DNA of 64,000 nucleotides from Kribbella italica (GTDB lineage Bacteria; Actinomycetota; Actinomycetes; Propionibacteriales; Kribbellaceae). Below are positions 34,853 through 43,464 of this stretch, one piece after another. The stretch lies in NCBI RefSeq assembly GCF_014205135.1, contig NZ_JACHMY010000001.1:186001-250000 (forward strand), written 5' to 3'. The notes beneath the pieces are model-generated. The model did no database searches and was not told the origin of the DNA. It saw only the letters and a list, made by a program, of their open reading frames with translations. Position numbers and translations under genes: made by a program. The first letter of the stretch is position 1, and every line of letters starts with the position of its first letter.

Positions 34853-35376
34853 TAGCTCAGCAACACCATGCTGGACCCGGCGGCGATCTTCAGGACGCCG
34901 TCGGTGATCCAGAGGGCGCGGTAGGGGATTCCCGGGACGAGCAGTCCGAGTCCGGCGTTCAGGATGCAGAGCAGGCCGAGCAGTCCGCAGATCGGTCCGT
35001 GCGAGAACGCCAGGATCAGGAAGTGCACGCCGACCACCAGCAGGATCCACAGCCAGAACTCGCGCGAGGTCCGGTCCGGCACCTTGGCGACCACCAGGTT
35101 GACCAGGCCGACCTCGGCGACGATGCCGATGCCGAACGCGACGTACTGGTAGATCGCCGGGTAGCCGAGACCCTCGAAGATCGTCTTGGTGATCCCACCG
35201 ACCATCATCACCAGGACGGCGAGCGCGGCCCCGGTGATCAGGCCCGGCAGGAACCAGCGCCGGCCGCCGACGCCACCGACCACCAGGCCGAGCCCGACCA
35301 GCACGAGCAGCGCCCCGCCGCCCCTCATCAAGGGGAACGTCTTGGCCATCCCGGTAAAGTCCGTGATCAGATCCAC
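34849..35376 (-). CDS. Polytopic membrane protein of unknown function
   Basis: This protein of about 175 residues has about six hydrophobic helices (GGALLVLVGLGLVVGGV, LITGAALAVLVMMVGGI and further). I chose the GTG at 35376; upstream in-frame sequence is arginine-rich and looks like non-coding shadow. No catalytic motif is seen. It converges with the F420-type enzyme. Confidence 0.7.
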   Translation of the reverse strand: MDLITDFTGMAKTFPLMRGGGALLVLVGLGLVVGGVGGRRWFLPGLITGAALAVLVMMVGGITKTIFEGLGYPAIYQYVAFGIGIVAEVGLVNLVVAKVPDRTSREFWLWILLVVGVHFLILAFSHGPICGLLGLLCILNAGLGLLVPGIPYRALWITDGVLKIAAGSSMVLLSY

Positions 35377-35491
35377 CGCCGAAGGGTATGCGGTGACGGG
35401 TCTAGCTCCCCGCCTGTGAGACGCTGAAGGAGAATGTCCGGCGCGTGGCGTCGACCGAGTTCTGGGAGTTCTGCTGACCACACACGACGCG

Positions 35492-36220
35492 GTGCGCGAA
35501 CCTTTCGTCGGATCGACGCGGCTGCGGCTGGCCGGCCTGGCGCTGCACGCCTACACCGCGAGCGGCACCGTGCTCGCGCTGCTGATCGTGATCGCGGCCA
35601 TCGACGGCGACGCCGTTCGGGCGCTGTGGCTGATGCTGGCCGCGCTGGTGATCGACGGCACCGACGGCATGCTGGCCCGCCGGCTGCGGGTCAAGGAGAC
35701 GATCCCGTGGTTCGACGGCGCGATGCTGGACAACATCGTCGACTACCTGACCTATGCCTTCGCCCCGATCGTCCTGCTGTGGACCGGCGGGTACCTGCCG
35801 TCCGGCTCGTGGGGCGCGGTGCTCGCGGCGCTGCCGTTGCTTGCGTCCAGTTACCAGTTCTGCCGGGTCGACGCGAAGACCGACGACCACTTCTTCCTCG
35901 GCTTCCCCAGCTACTGGAACGTGGTCGCCTTCTATGTGGTGATCCTCGGGCTGAGCCCGTTCGCGACCGGCGTGATCCTGGTGACCTGCTCGATCCTGGT
36001 CTTCGTCCCGGTGAAGTACGTCTACCCCTCGCGGACCAAGGTGTTCCGGTCGATGAACCTGCTGACCACCGCGATCTGGCTCGGTTCGTACGCCGTACTG
36101 CTGGCGCAGATGCCCGACCCGAACCCGGCCGTCGTCGCGCTGTCGATGGCGTACCTGGTCTACTACGGCGGGCTCAGCCTGTACCTGACCTTCTGGGCGC
36201 CGCGGCGGAAGGCAGCCTGA
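35492..36220 (+). CDS. pcs: Phosphatidylcholine-synthase-like CDP-alcohol phosphotransferase
   Basis: This 242-residue membrane enzyme has about seven to eight helices. The CDP-alcohol phosphotransferase motif is DGTDGMLARRL followed by WFDGAMLDNIVDY, matching the variant of phosphatidylcholine synthase (Pcs), which condenses CDP-diacylglycerol with choline. The flanking block VDYLTYAFAPIVLLW also fits Pcs. The start is GTG 35492, with a weak ribosome binding site. The next gene begins 3 bp after the stop. The Pcs call is by motif resemblance; another alcohol acceptor is possible. Confidence 0.8.
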   Translation: MREPFVGSTRLRLAGLALHAYTASGTVLALLIVIAAIDGDAVRALWLMLAALVIDGTDGMLARRLRVKETIPWFDGAMLDNIVDYLTYAFAPIVLLWTGGYLPSGSWGAVLAALPLLASSYQFCRVDAKTDDHFFLGFPSYWNVVAFYVVILGLSPFATGVILVTCSILVFVPVKYVYPSRTKVFRSMNLLTTAIWLGSYAVLLAQMPDPNPAVVALSMAYLVYYGGLSLYLTFWAPRRKAA

Positions 36221-36223
36221 GTA

Positions 36224-37114
36224 GTGCTGCTCGGTCTGGGAGCCGCGCTCGGGGCGGCCGTGCTGTTCGGCGTCGCCGCGATCCTGCAGGCGGTCGGCTC
36301 CCGCAAGGTGCCGACCGGGTCCGAGCTGGATCCGCGACGGCTGGCGGGGTTCGTGATCGCCCTGCTCAAGCAGCCGGCCTTCCTGGCGGCATTGGTGCTG
36401 AACCTGGTCGGGTTCGGGCTGCATTTCGTGGCGCTGCGGTTGCTGCCGCTCTACCTCGCGCAGGCAGGGATCGCGGCGAGTCTCGTCGTCACGGCGTTGC
36501 TGGCGACCCGGTTGATGGCGGACCAGCTGTCGGCGATCGAGTGGTCCGCGGTGGTCGCGGTCTGCGTCGGCCTCGGCGCGCTCGCGGTGTCGTCCGGTGA
36601 CGCGGGCGAGGCCGCACGGCATCACGGGCTGACGATCGGGCTGATCGTCGGGCTGGTCGCGATCGCGGTGATCGGTGCGGTGGTGTCGCGGTCGCAGCAC
36701 GCCAGCGCGACCGCCGTCCTCGGACTGCTCGCCGGGCTCGGGTACGCCGGGGTTGCCATCTCGGCGCGGATGCTCGACGACGGATCGCTGGGCGCGTTGC
36801 TGGGCAGCCCCACGACGTACACGCTGCCGGTGAGTGGTGGGCTCGCGTTCGTCCTGTACTCACTGGCGTTGCAGCGCGGGTCGGTGACGCTGGCGACGAC
36901 GCCGATGATTGCGTTGCAGACGATCGCGCCGGCGGCGGTCGGAGTCTTCGTGCTGGACGACGCCGTACGGTCCGGTTGGGGCCTTGCCGCGATCGGCGGC
37001 TTCGTGCTGACAGCGATCGGAGCGCTGATCCTCGTCCGCTTCGAGTCGGTGAAGGACACTAGCGAGTCGGCCACTTCCACGGAGGCTCGTCCAGCAGGCC
37101 CTGACCCGCGATAG
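36224..37114 (+). CDS. DMT-superfamily membrane transporter
   Basis: This 296-residue protein has nine to ten transmembrane helices beginning GLGAALGAAVLFGVAAILQ, with two similar halves, as in EamA/DMT carriers. The C-terminus is a short polar tail. The start is GTG 36224, immediately after the Pcs-like gene. The last 56 bp overlap the 3' end of a convergent ATPase gene. The substrate is unknown. Confidence 0.8.
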   Translation: MLLGLGAALGAAVLFGVAAILQAVGSRKVPTGSELDPRRLAGFVIALLKQPAFLAALVLNLVGFGLHFVALRLLPLYLAQAGIAASLVVTALLATRLMADQLSAIEWSAVVAVCVGLGALAVSSGDAGEAARHHGLTIGLIVGLVAIAVIGAVVSRSQHASATAVLGLLAGLGYAGVAISARMLDDGSLGALLGSPTTYTLPVSGGLAFVLYSLALQRGSVTLATTPMIALQTIAPAAVGVFVLDDAVRSGWGLAAIGGFVLTAIGALILVRFESVKDTSESATSTEARPAGPDPR

Positions 37115-38234
37115 CGGTCTGGCCGAAGTCCTTCACGAGCTCGATCGTGCGCAGGTCCTGGCCGGTCTCGTCGGCGCCGGCTTGTAGCGCGGCCAGGAAC
37201 GGGCGGGAGTGCGTCACCAGGATCACCTGGGTCTCCTTGGCCGCCGTGTTGACGAGATTCGCCAACGCGGGCAGGAGATCGGGGTGCAAGCTCGTCTCGG
37301 GCTCGTTGAGGACGAGCAGCTCGGGCGGCCGCGGAGTGAGCAGCGCGGCGACCCAGAGCAGGTAGCGCAGGGTGCCGTCGGACAACTCGGCGGCGGCCAG
37401 CGGCCTCAGGAGTCCGTGCTGCCGGAAGACGATCTCGAACCGGCCCGACCTGTTGCCGATCGCCACGCTGCTTCCGGGGAACGCCTGGTCGATGGCTTGG
37501 TTGAGCGCGTCCCGCGCACCGATCTGGTTGATCGTCTCCAGCGCCGCCGCCAGGTCGGCGCCCTCGGCATCGAGCACCGGCGTCCGCGTCCCGATCCGCG
37601 ACCGCCGCGCGGGCGCGTCGGCGTCGGTGCGCAGGTGGTCGTAGAACCGCCAGCTCCGGATCCTCTCCCGGACCGCCATCAACTCCGGCGCCCGGTGCGG
37701 ATCGGCGTACTCGCTGAGCATGCTGTCGAACGACTGCAGCTGGTATCCACCGTCGATCCACCCGCCGTCCTCGTCCCGGATCCGTACGGCGCTGTTGCGG
37801 CGGTCCACCAGCAACGACGCCGGCCGGAAGAACGGCCCCGCCCACAAGGCCTCCCGCTTGATCTCCGGATCCTGCCCGAACGGCCCACCCATGGTCGGCA
37901 TCCCGAAGTCCACGGCGTACCCGTAGTCCTCCGACGCGAACCCCATCCGCAAACTCACCGGCCCGGTCCCGACCGTCCCCTGCACGGGGTACTCGCCTCG
38001 CCGTACGGCCTTGCCCAGGACGTCGGGCCCGGCCCAGAGCGTGCTCTGCAGCCCGCCTTCTCTGGCGAGCGCCGCCACCGCGCCGTTCCGCGAAGCATCC
38101 GCCAGCAACCTGAGCGCCCGATAGAGGCTGGACTTCCCACTCCCGTTGGCCCCCGTCACCACATTCACCCGCCCCAACGGCACCACCACCCGCCGCAAGG
38201 ACCGATAACTCTCCACCGCCAACGTCGTGAGCAT
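37059..38234 (-). CDS. RecF/OLD-like AAA family ATPase
   Basis: This 391-residue ABC-ATPase-like protein has Walker A GANGSGKSS at residues 28-36, a signature-like ELSDGTLRYL, Walker B LLVLNEPETSLHP and the switch THSRPF. The Walker B Glu is present in NEPE, with Asn at the preceding position as in many OLD-family proteins. No TOPRIM domain follows, so it is a stand-alone ATPase of the AAA_21/AAA_15 type. It overlaps a convergent transporter gene. A defence or DNA-repair role is possible but has no partner evidence. Confidence 0.85.
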   Translation of the reverse strand: MLTTLAVESYRSLRRVVVPLGRVNVVTGANGSGKSSLYRALRLLADASRNGAVAALAREGGLQSTLWAGPDVLGKAVRRGEYPVQGTVGTGPVSLRMGFASEDYGYAVDFGMPTMGGPFGQDPEIKREALWAGPFFRPASLLVDRRNSAVRIRDEDGGWIDGGYQLQSFDSMLSEYADPHRAPELMAVRERIRSWRFYDHLRTDADAPARRSRIGTRTPVLDAEGADLAAALETINQIGARDALNQAIDQAFPGSSVAIGNRSGRFEIVFRQHGLLRPLAAAELSDGTLRYLLWVAALLTPRPPELLVLNEPETSLHPDLLPALANLVNTAAKETQVILVTHSRPFLAALQAGADETGQDLRTIELVKDFGQTAIAGQGLLDEPPWKWPTR

Positions 38235-38381
38235 GCCGCCACGCTACAAACTCCCACCGACAACCCGCTGTCCGTACGGCGGGAGGACGACCCCGTCGTC
38301 GAAGAGGCACGCCGGTGTGGCACTCGCGTCCATGGGATCTCAGCGAGCCACTTGCTCTCGAGGTCTGCTGCAGTGCGCAGG

Positions 38382-39302
38382 TCAGCTGACCGCCTGGGTG
38401 AGGTGGGTGAGGACGGTCTGCAGCAGCGGCGACTTCTGGGCGCCTTCGCGGACGGCGGCGAAGAGGTGGCGTTGGGGGTGAGGCGGCCGGGTGGGCCGGA
38501 CGACGAGGGTGGGTGGGAGGTCGTGCTGGGCCAGGCGAGAGATGAGGGCGACGGCGTGGGAGCGGGCGACGAGCTGGGTGACGGCGTGCCAGTCGTCGAC
38601 CCGGTGGGTGACGCGGGGAGTGAAGCCGGCGGCGGCGCACGCGGTCGAGGTGATCGCGGCGCAGCAACCGTCCGGCGTACCGGTGATCCAGAGATCGTCA
38701 TCGAGAGCCCGGAGATCGATGGACGATTCGCCGGCCAGCGGGTGGTCGGCGGGCAGGGCGACGTCGAGGATGTCCGGCCCGAGATCCACCCGGTGATAGC
38801 GCGGATCGCGCGTCGCGGGCGAGCCGTCGAAGCTGACAGCCAACGCAAGATCGACGCGCCCCGCGTCCAGCAGATCGAAGAGATCCGGCGGATCGAGCTG
38901 ACGCAACGACACCTGAAGATCCGGACAGTCGGCGCGCAGGGAAGTCAGCACAGCAGGCAACAGCCCAGCACAAGCCGTCGAGAACGCCCCGATCGTGAGC
39001 TCCCCGCGCAGCGTCTCGTCCCAGGTCTCCAGGTCGTGCCGAGCCTGCTCGAGCCGAGCGAACACGGCATCGGCATGGTTGAGCAAAGCAACCCCACGAT
39101 CCGTGAGCACGATCCGCCGCCCGTCCCGCCGCGTGACCGCGAACCCGACGTCCTGCGCGAGCCCAGCGAGCTGCTGCGACACCGCGGACGGCGTCAGATG
39201 CAGCGCGTCGGCGGTCGCCGTCACCGTCCCACGCTCGCGGAACTCCCGCAGCACCCGCAACCGCCGCAGATCGTCGATGAAGTCCGCCCTTAACGGTTTC
39301 AT
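38382..39302 (-). CDS. LysR-family transcriptional regulator
   Basis: This 306-residue LTTR has an N-terminal winged HTH (LREFRERGTVTATADALHLTPSA) and a periplasmic-binding-protein-like effector domain from about residue 90. The start is ATG 39302. It is divergent from a Gfo/Idh/MocA oxidoreductase with 51 bp between starts, so it probably regulates that gene and the quinone reductase downstream. Confidence 0.92.
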   Translation of the reverse strand: MKPLRADFIDDLRRLRVLREFRERGTVTATADALHLTPSAVSQQLAGLAQDVGFAVTRRDGRRIVLTDRGVALLNHADAVFARLEQARHDLETWDETLRGELTIGAFSTACAGLLPAVLTSLRADCPDLQVSLRQLDPPDLFDLLDAGRVDLALAVSFDGSPATRDPRYHRVDLGPDILDVALPADHPLAGESSIDLRALDDDLWITGTPDGCCAAITSTACAAAGFTPRVTHRVDDWHAVTQLVARSHAVALISRLAQHDLPPTLVVRPTRPPHPQRHLFAAVREGAQKSPLLQTVLTHLTQAVS

Positions 39303-39353
39303 TCGCCAAGAGTAGATGGACTGAAAGGTCGAACGCCCGGCAGACTCGATCCC

Positions 39354-40556
39354 GTGACCACTCCACCAGTACGCCTCGGCATCATCGGCCTCGGCGCGAT
39401 GGGCGCCCGAGTCCTGCAGATCGCCTCCACCCACCCCGAGTACGACGTGGTCGCCGCCGCCGACCTCAACCCATCCACCGTCAGCCAGTACGCCGAGCAC
39501 CACCCGTCGATCCGTTTCACCACCACCCCCACCGAGGTGATCGCAGCAGACGTCGACGCCGTCTACATCGCCACCCCACCCGCCACCCACGCGGACCTGA
39601 CCGAAGCCGCCTTCACCGCCGGCCACGCGGTCTTCTGCGAGAAGCCCCTGTCCATCAGCCTGGCCGACGGCCGGCGCATGCTCGCCGCAGCCACAACCTC
39701 AGGCCGCGCAGCCGCGGTCAACTTCGCCCTGTCCGACCGCCGCGCCACGCTGTACCTGGAGGAGGTGCTGCGCTCCGGTCTCGAGCGATCGCTTCCCGGT
39801 CGCCTCGCCGCGGGCGCCGGGACCGGTGAGGGCGAGGCTCCGGCGGTTGGTCTCGGGGTCGGGGAGGGCGAGGCCCGGGCGGTTGGTCTCGGGGTCGGGG
39901 AGGGCGAGGCCCGAGCGGTTGGTCTCGGGGTCGGGGAGGGCGAGGCCCGAGCGGTTGGTCTCGGGGTCGGGGAGGGCGAGGCCCGGGCGATTGGTGTCGG
40001 GACCGGTGAGGGCGAGGCCCCGGCCGTCGGTCTCGGGGTCGGGGAGGTTCGGGCTGTAGAGATCCGGTTGGCGTTTCCGGTCTGGCCTCGGGCGTTTCAG
40101 GCGTCGGCTGGGTGGTTGGGGGAGCGGCCTCAGGGTGGGTTCGTCCGGGAGGTGTTCTCGCACTTCGCGTACCTGACCGATCGGCTGATCGGGCCGTTGG
40201 TGCCGGTGGACCTTCACCTCGAGCATCGCGGTCCGGGGAGCGAGGTCGCGGCGTTCGGGTTGTACCGGGCGGCTGACGTGCCGGTGCAGGTGAGCGGCGT
40301 GGTGGCCGGGCCGACGACGTACGAGTGGATCGTTCGCGGTTCGCAGCGGTCCTACCTGCTGCGCGACTGGCAACACCTGTTTGTTGCTGAGGGCAAGGAC
40401 TGGGAGTCGGTAGAGCTGCCTGGCGAGCAAGGAGGCGAGGAGACGCGCTTGTCGCTCTTCGCCGAAGCGGTCCGCGGGAATCACCCGGCCAACCTGGCCG
40501 ACTTCGCGACGGCGTACCGCGTGCAGCGGGCGGTCGAGGCCTGGCACACCGCATGA
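39354..40556 (+). CDS. Gfo/Idh/MocA oxidoreductase with internal minisatellite
   Basis: This 400-residue NAD(P)-dependent sugar or polyol dehydrogenase has the Rossmann motif GIIGLGAMG (residues 9-17) and the EKP motif (Glu96-Lys-Pro) with CEKPLS. Between the two domains, residues about 155-232, lie six to seven 12-residue repeats of the type GEGEARAVGLGV, encoded by 36-bp tandem units, in place of family sequence. The C-terminal domain resumes at VRAVEIRLAFP. The reading frame stays open. The start is GTG 39354. The next gene overlaps by ATGA. Whether the protein is active with this insertion is open. Confidence 0.85.
   Translation: MTTPPVRLGIIGLGAMGARVLQIASTHPEYDVVAAADLNPSTVSQYAEHHPSIRFTTTPTEVIAADVDAVYIATPPATHADLTEAAFTAGHAVFCEKPLSISLADGRRMLAAATTSGRAAAVNFALSDRRATLYLEEVLRSGLERSLPGRLAAGAGTGEGEAPAVGLGVGEGEARAVGLGVGEGEARAVGLGVGEGEARAVGLGVGEGEARAIGVGTGEGEAPAVGLGVGEVRAVEIRLAFPVWPRAFQASAGWLGERPQGGFVREVFSHFAYLTDRLIGPLVPVDLHLEHRGPGSEVAAFGLYRAADVPVQVSGVVAGPTTYEWIVRGSQRSYLLRDWQHLFVAEGKDWESVELPGEQGGEETRLSLFAEAVRGNHPANLADFATAYRVQRAVEAWHTA
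39817..40055 (+). repeat. 36-bp tandem repeat (minisatellite) inside a coding region
   Basis: The motif GAGGGCGAGG or a close variant recurs at exact 36-bp steps: 39828, 39864, 39900, 39936, 39972, 40008 and 40044. The middle four units are nearly identical and the outer units are diverged. All lengths are multiples of three, so copy number can change without breaking the gene. Confidence 0.92.
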
Positions 40557-41482
40557 GAGCCGTCGAGGTCAGCCAGTACGGCGGCCCCGAGGTTCTGCAG
40601 GTGGTCGACAAGCCTGCGCCGACACTGCGGGAAGGTCAGGTCCGAGTCGCGGTCAAGGCGATCGGCGTCAACTACCTCGACATCCAGGAGCGCACCGGCG
40701 CCTACCCGCGCTCCCTCCCGTACGTCCCCGGCGACGAAGGCAGCGGCACGATCATCGAGGTCGGCCAGGGCGTCGATCGGTTGCCAGGCGAACGCGTCTG
40801 CTGGCAAGGCATCACCGGCTCGTACGCCGAGGAACTCGCGATCCCCGCCGACCGGCTGATCGCCGTACCGGACGGCATCTCGGACCACCTCGCCGCCGCC
40901 CTCCCGACTCAAGGGCTCACCGCGCACTACCTTGCCACCGACGCGTACCAGGTCGGTCCCGGCGACACCGTGGTGATCCTCGCCGGCGCTGGCGGAGTGG
41001 GCCTCCTCCTGACCCAGATCGCCAAGCTGCAGGGCGCCTGCGTGATCACCGCCGTATCGACCCCGGAGAAAGCAGAACTCTCCCGCACAGCCGGCGCCGA
41101 CCGCGTCATCTCCTACGAGGAGCTCAAGGGCACGGCGGCGTCGGTGATCTACGACAGCGTCGGCGCCAGCACGTTCGAGGACTCGCTGGCGGCTCTCGAG
41201 CGGCGCGGGACGCTGGTGCTGTACGGGCAATCGAGCGGACCGGTGCCGGCCTTCGATCTGATGAGATTGCGGCACGGTTCCCTGACAGTGATCCGGCCGA
41301 CCCTGCGCGACTACGTGGCCGGTGACGAGCTGCAGAGGCGGGCGGCTGATCTGTTCGCCTGGATCGGCCACGGGCAGGTGACACCGCAGCTCGGTGCGGT
41401 CTACCCACTCGGAGACGTTGCCCAGGCACAGGCCGACCTGGAGGGACGCCGTACGACCGGCAAGCTCCTCCTCGTGCCCTGA
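40553..41482 (+). CDS. NADPH:quinone reductase-like MDR protein
   Basis: This 309-residue zinc-less medium-chain reductase has the N-terminal GroES-like domain (VKAIGVNYLDIQERTG) and an NADPH-binding loop LAGAGGVGLLLTQ at about residue 145. It lacks the structural and catalytic zinc cysteines. Its ATG overlaps the stop of the oxidoreductase (ATGA), so the two are coupled. The likely activity is one- or two-electron reduction of quinones or enones. Confidence 0.9.
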   Translation: MRAVEVSQYGGPEVLQVVDKPAPTLREGQVRVAVKAIGVNYLDIQERTGAYPRSLPYVPGDEGSGTIIEVGQGVDRLPGERVCWQGITGSYAEELAIPADRLIAVPDGISDHLAAALPTQGLTAHYLATDAYQVGPGDTVVILAGAGGVGLLLTQIAKLQGACVITAVSTPEKAELSRTAGADRVISYEELKGTAASVIYDSVGASTFEDSLAALERRGTLVLYGQSSGPVPAFDLMRLRHGSLTVIRPTLRDYVAGDELQRRAADLFAWIGHGQVTPQLGAVYPLGDVAQAQADLEGRRTTGKLLLVP

Positions 41483-41498
41483 GGACTCGCCGGACGAA

Positions 41499-41530
41499 CA
41501 GGGCCCCTCCCGCGAACGGAAGGGGCCCTG
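41499..41530. terminator. Bidirectional intrinsic terminator
   Basis: The arms CAGGGCCCCT and AGGGGCCCTG, extended inward by further pairs around a CGAA loop, lie between the convergent quinone reductase and ABC exporter genes. Confidence 0.8.
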
Positions 41531-41571
41531 CGCAACAACCTCGCGCGGCACCCGTGGGGCCACGCTTTGGA

Positions 41572-43464
41572 TCAGGCCAGGGAGTCCTCCCAGGCTTGGT
41601 GCAGCCCTGCGTAGTGCCCGCCGTGGGTGATCAGCGAGTCCGGCGTGCCGTCCTCGATGATGCGGCCGTGCTCGAGCACGAGCACCCGGTCCGCGGTTTC
41701 CACCGTGGACAGCCGGTGGGCGATCACGATCGCGGTCCGGTCGGCGAGGATCGTGCGCAGCGCGCGCTGGATCAGCCGCTCGCTGGGGATGTCGAGGCTG
41801 GAGGTCGCCTCGTCCAGGATCAGCACCGCCGGGTCGGCGAGGAAGGCCCGGGCGAAGGCGACCAGCTGACGCTGACCCGCCGACAACCGGGAACCCCGCT
41901 TCTCCACCGCGGTCTCGTACCCGTTCGGCAGCCGCGCGATGAAGTCGTGCGCGCCGATCACCTTGGCGGCCTCGACGATCTCGTCCATCGTCGCGTCCGG
42001 CTTGCCGAACCGGATGTTGTCGGCGACCGTGCCGGTGAACAGGAAGTTCTCCTGCGTCACCATCACCACCCGCTCGCGCAGGTCGTCCTCGGTGAGCCGG
42101 CGCAGGTCGGTCCCGTCCAGCAGCACCTGACCACCGGTCGGGTCGTAGAACCGGGCGACCAGCTTGGCGATCGTCGTCTTGCCCGCTCCCGTCGTACCGA
42201 CCAGGGCAAGGGTCTGCCCGGCCGGGACGTCGAGGTCGAGTCCGGGCAGCACCGCCACGCCGTCGACGTACGAGAACTTCACGTCCCGCAGCTCCAGGTG
42301 TCCCCGCGCCTTCCGGCCCGGCTTGACCGGCTCCTTCGGCTCGGGCACGTCGGGAGTCTCGTTGAGTACGCCGGACAGCTTCTCCAGCGCCGCGCTCGCG
42401 GACAGGAACGTGTTGTAGAACTGCGAGATGTCCTGCAGCGGCTCGAAGAACTGCCGCAGGTAGAGCAGGAACGCGGTCAGGACACCGACGGTGACGTGCC
42501 CGTGGTAGGCCTGCCAGCCGCCGTACGCGAGGATCGCGACGATGGTGATGTTGCCGACGCCCTTGATCGACGGCATGAAGATCGCGTTGATCCGGAACGA
42601 CTCCAGGTTCGCCTCCCGGTAGCGGTCGTTCACCCCGTGGAAGATCTCCTCGTTGCGCGGTTCGCGGCGGAACGCCTGGACCGCGCGGATCCCGGTCATC
42701 GACTCGACGAAGTGCACGATGACCAGCGCGACCGCTTCCCGGCTGCGCCGGTAGACCAGCTGCGACCGGCGCCGGAACCAGGCGGTCAGGAAGAACAGCA
42801 CCGGGAACGACAGCAGCGCGAGCAGGCCGAGCTTGACGTCCAGCGTGAGCAGCAGGATCGCCGTACCGACCAGGGTCAGCAGTGCCGTCACCAGACCGTC
42901 GAACCCGGTCTCGAGCATCTCGTCGATGACGTCCACGTCGGAGGTCAGCCGCGAGATCACCCGGCCCGAGGTGTACCGGTCGTGGAACGACGGGCTGAGC
43001 CGCTGGAAGTGGTCGAACACCCGCCGGCGCAGCCCGAGCAGGATGGTCTGGCCGAGCCGGCCGGACCGCATCAGGAACACCTGCCGGGCGAACGCCTGGA
43101 TCAGCGCCGACGCCAGTACGGCGAAGACGACCGTGAGCAGGGTCTGGTTGCCCTCGCCCGCCAGGATCGGCGGGATGCCCTTGTCGATGCCGAGGTGGAC
43201 CAGGTACGGCACGGCGAGCCGCGCGGCGTTCTCCACCACGACGATCGCGACCAGGATCCAGATCAGCTTCTTGTACGGCCGGAGCAGCTCGCCGAGCAGC
43301 TTGCGGGACTGCTCCTTGAGCCGCACGGTCGTGGCCCGGGACAGCTCGTCGTCCCCCTGCTCGGCGTACCCGCGCCAGGACGCCTCCCGGTCGATGATCT
43401 GCTCCGGGCTCCGGTCCTCCTCGGGATCGGGCTGAGGCTGAGGTGTCTGCGTTGTCGTACTCAT
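41572..43464 (-). CDS. ABC exporter half-transporter, canonical ATPase
   Basis: This 630-residue protein has a membrane domain of six helices (about residues 70-350) fused to an ATPase domain. Walker A is GTTGAGKTT, the signature is LSAGQRQ, and Walker B is VLILDEATSSLD with the catalytic Glu present. The switch is IAHRLS. Its ATG overlaps the upstream half-transporter stop (ATGA), so the two form a heterodimer. Drug or lipid export is usual for this family. Confidence 0.92.
   Translation of the reverse strand: MSTTTQTPQPQPDPEEDRSPEQIIDREASWRGYAEQGDDELSRATTVRLKEQSRKLLGELLRPYKKLIWILVAIVVVENAARLAVPYLVHLGIDKGIPPILAGEGNQTLLTVVFAVLASALIQAFARQVFLMRSGRLGQTILLGLRRRVFDHFQRLSPSFHDRYTSGRVISRLTSDVDVIDEMLETGFDGLVTALLTLVGTAILLLTLDVKLGLLALLSFPVLFFLTAWFRRRSQLVYRRSREAVALVIVHFVESMTGIRAVQAFRREPRNEEIFHGVNDRYREANLESFRINAIFMPSIKGVGNITIVAILAYGGWQAYHGHVTVGVLTAFLLYLRQFFEPLQDISQFYNTFLSASAALEKLSGVLNETPDVPEPKEPVKPGRKARGHLELRDVKFSYVDGVAVLPGLDLDVPAGQTLALVGTTGAGKTTIAKLVARFYDPTGGQVLLDGTDLRRLTEDDLRERVVMVTQENFLFTGTVADNIRFGKPDATMDEIVEAAKVIGAHDFIARLPNGYETAVEKRGSRLSAGQRQLVAFARAFLADPAVLILDEATSSLDIPSERLIQRALRTILADRTAIVIAHRLSTVETADRVLVLEHGRIIEDGTPDSLITHGGHYAGLHQAWEDSLA

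Noticed and set aside
39303..39626. Upstream extension of the LysR gene
   Set aside because: The frame is open but would cover the divergent oxidoreductase gene; the HTH begins normally after ATG 39302.
39817..40055. CRISPR-like array
   Set aside because: The units are contiguous 36-bp tandem copies with no variable spacers and lie in frame in a coding gene.
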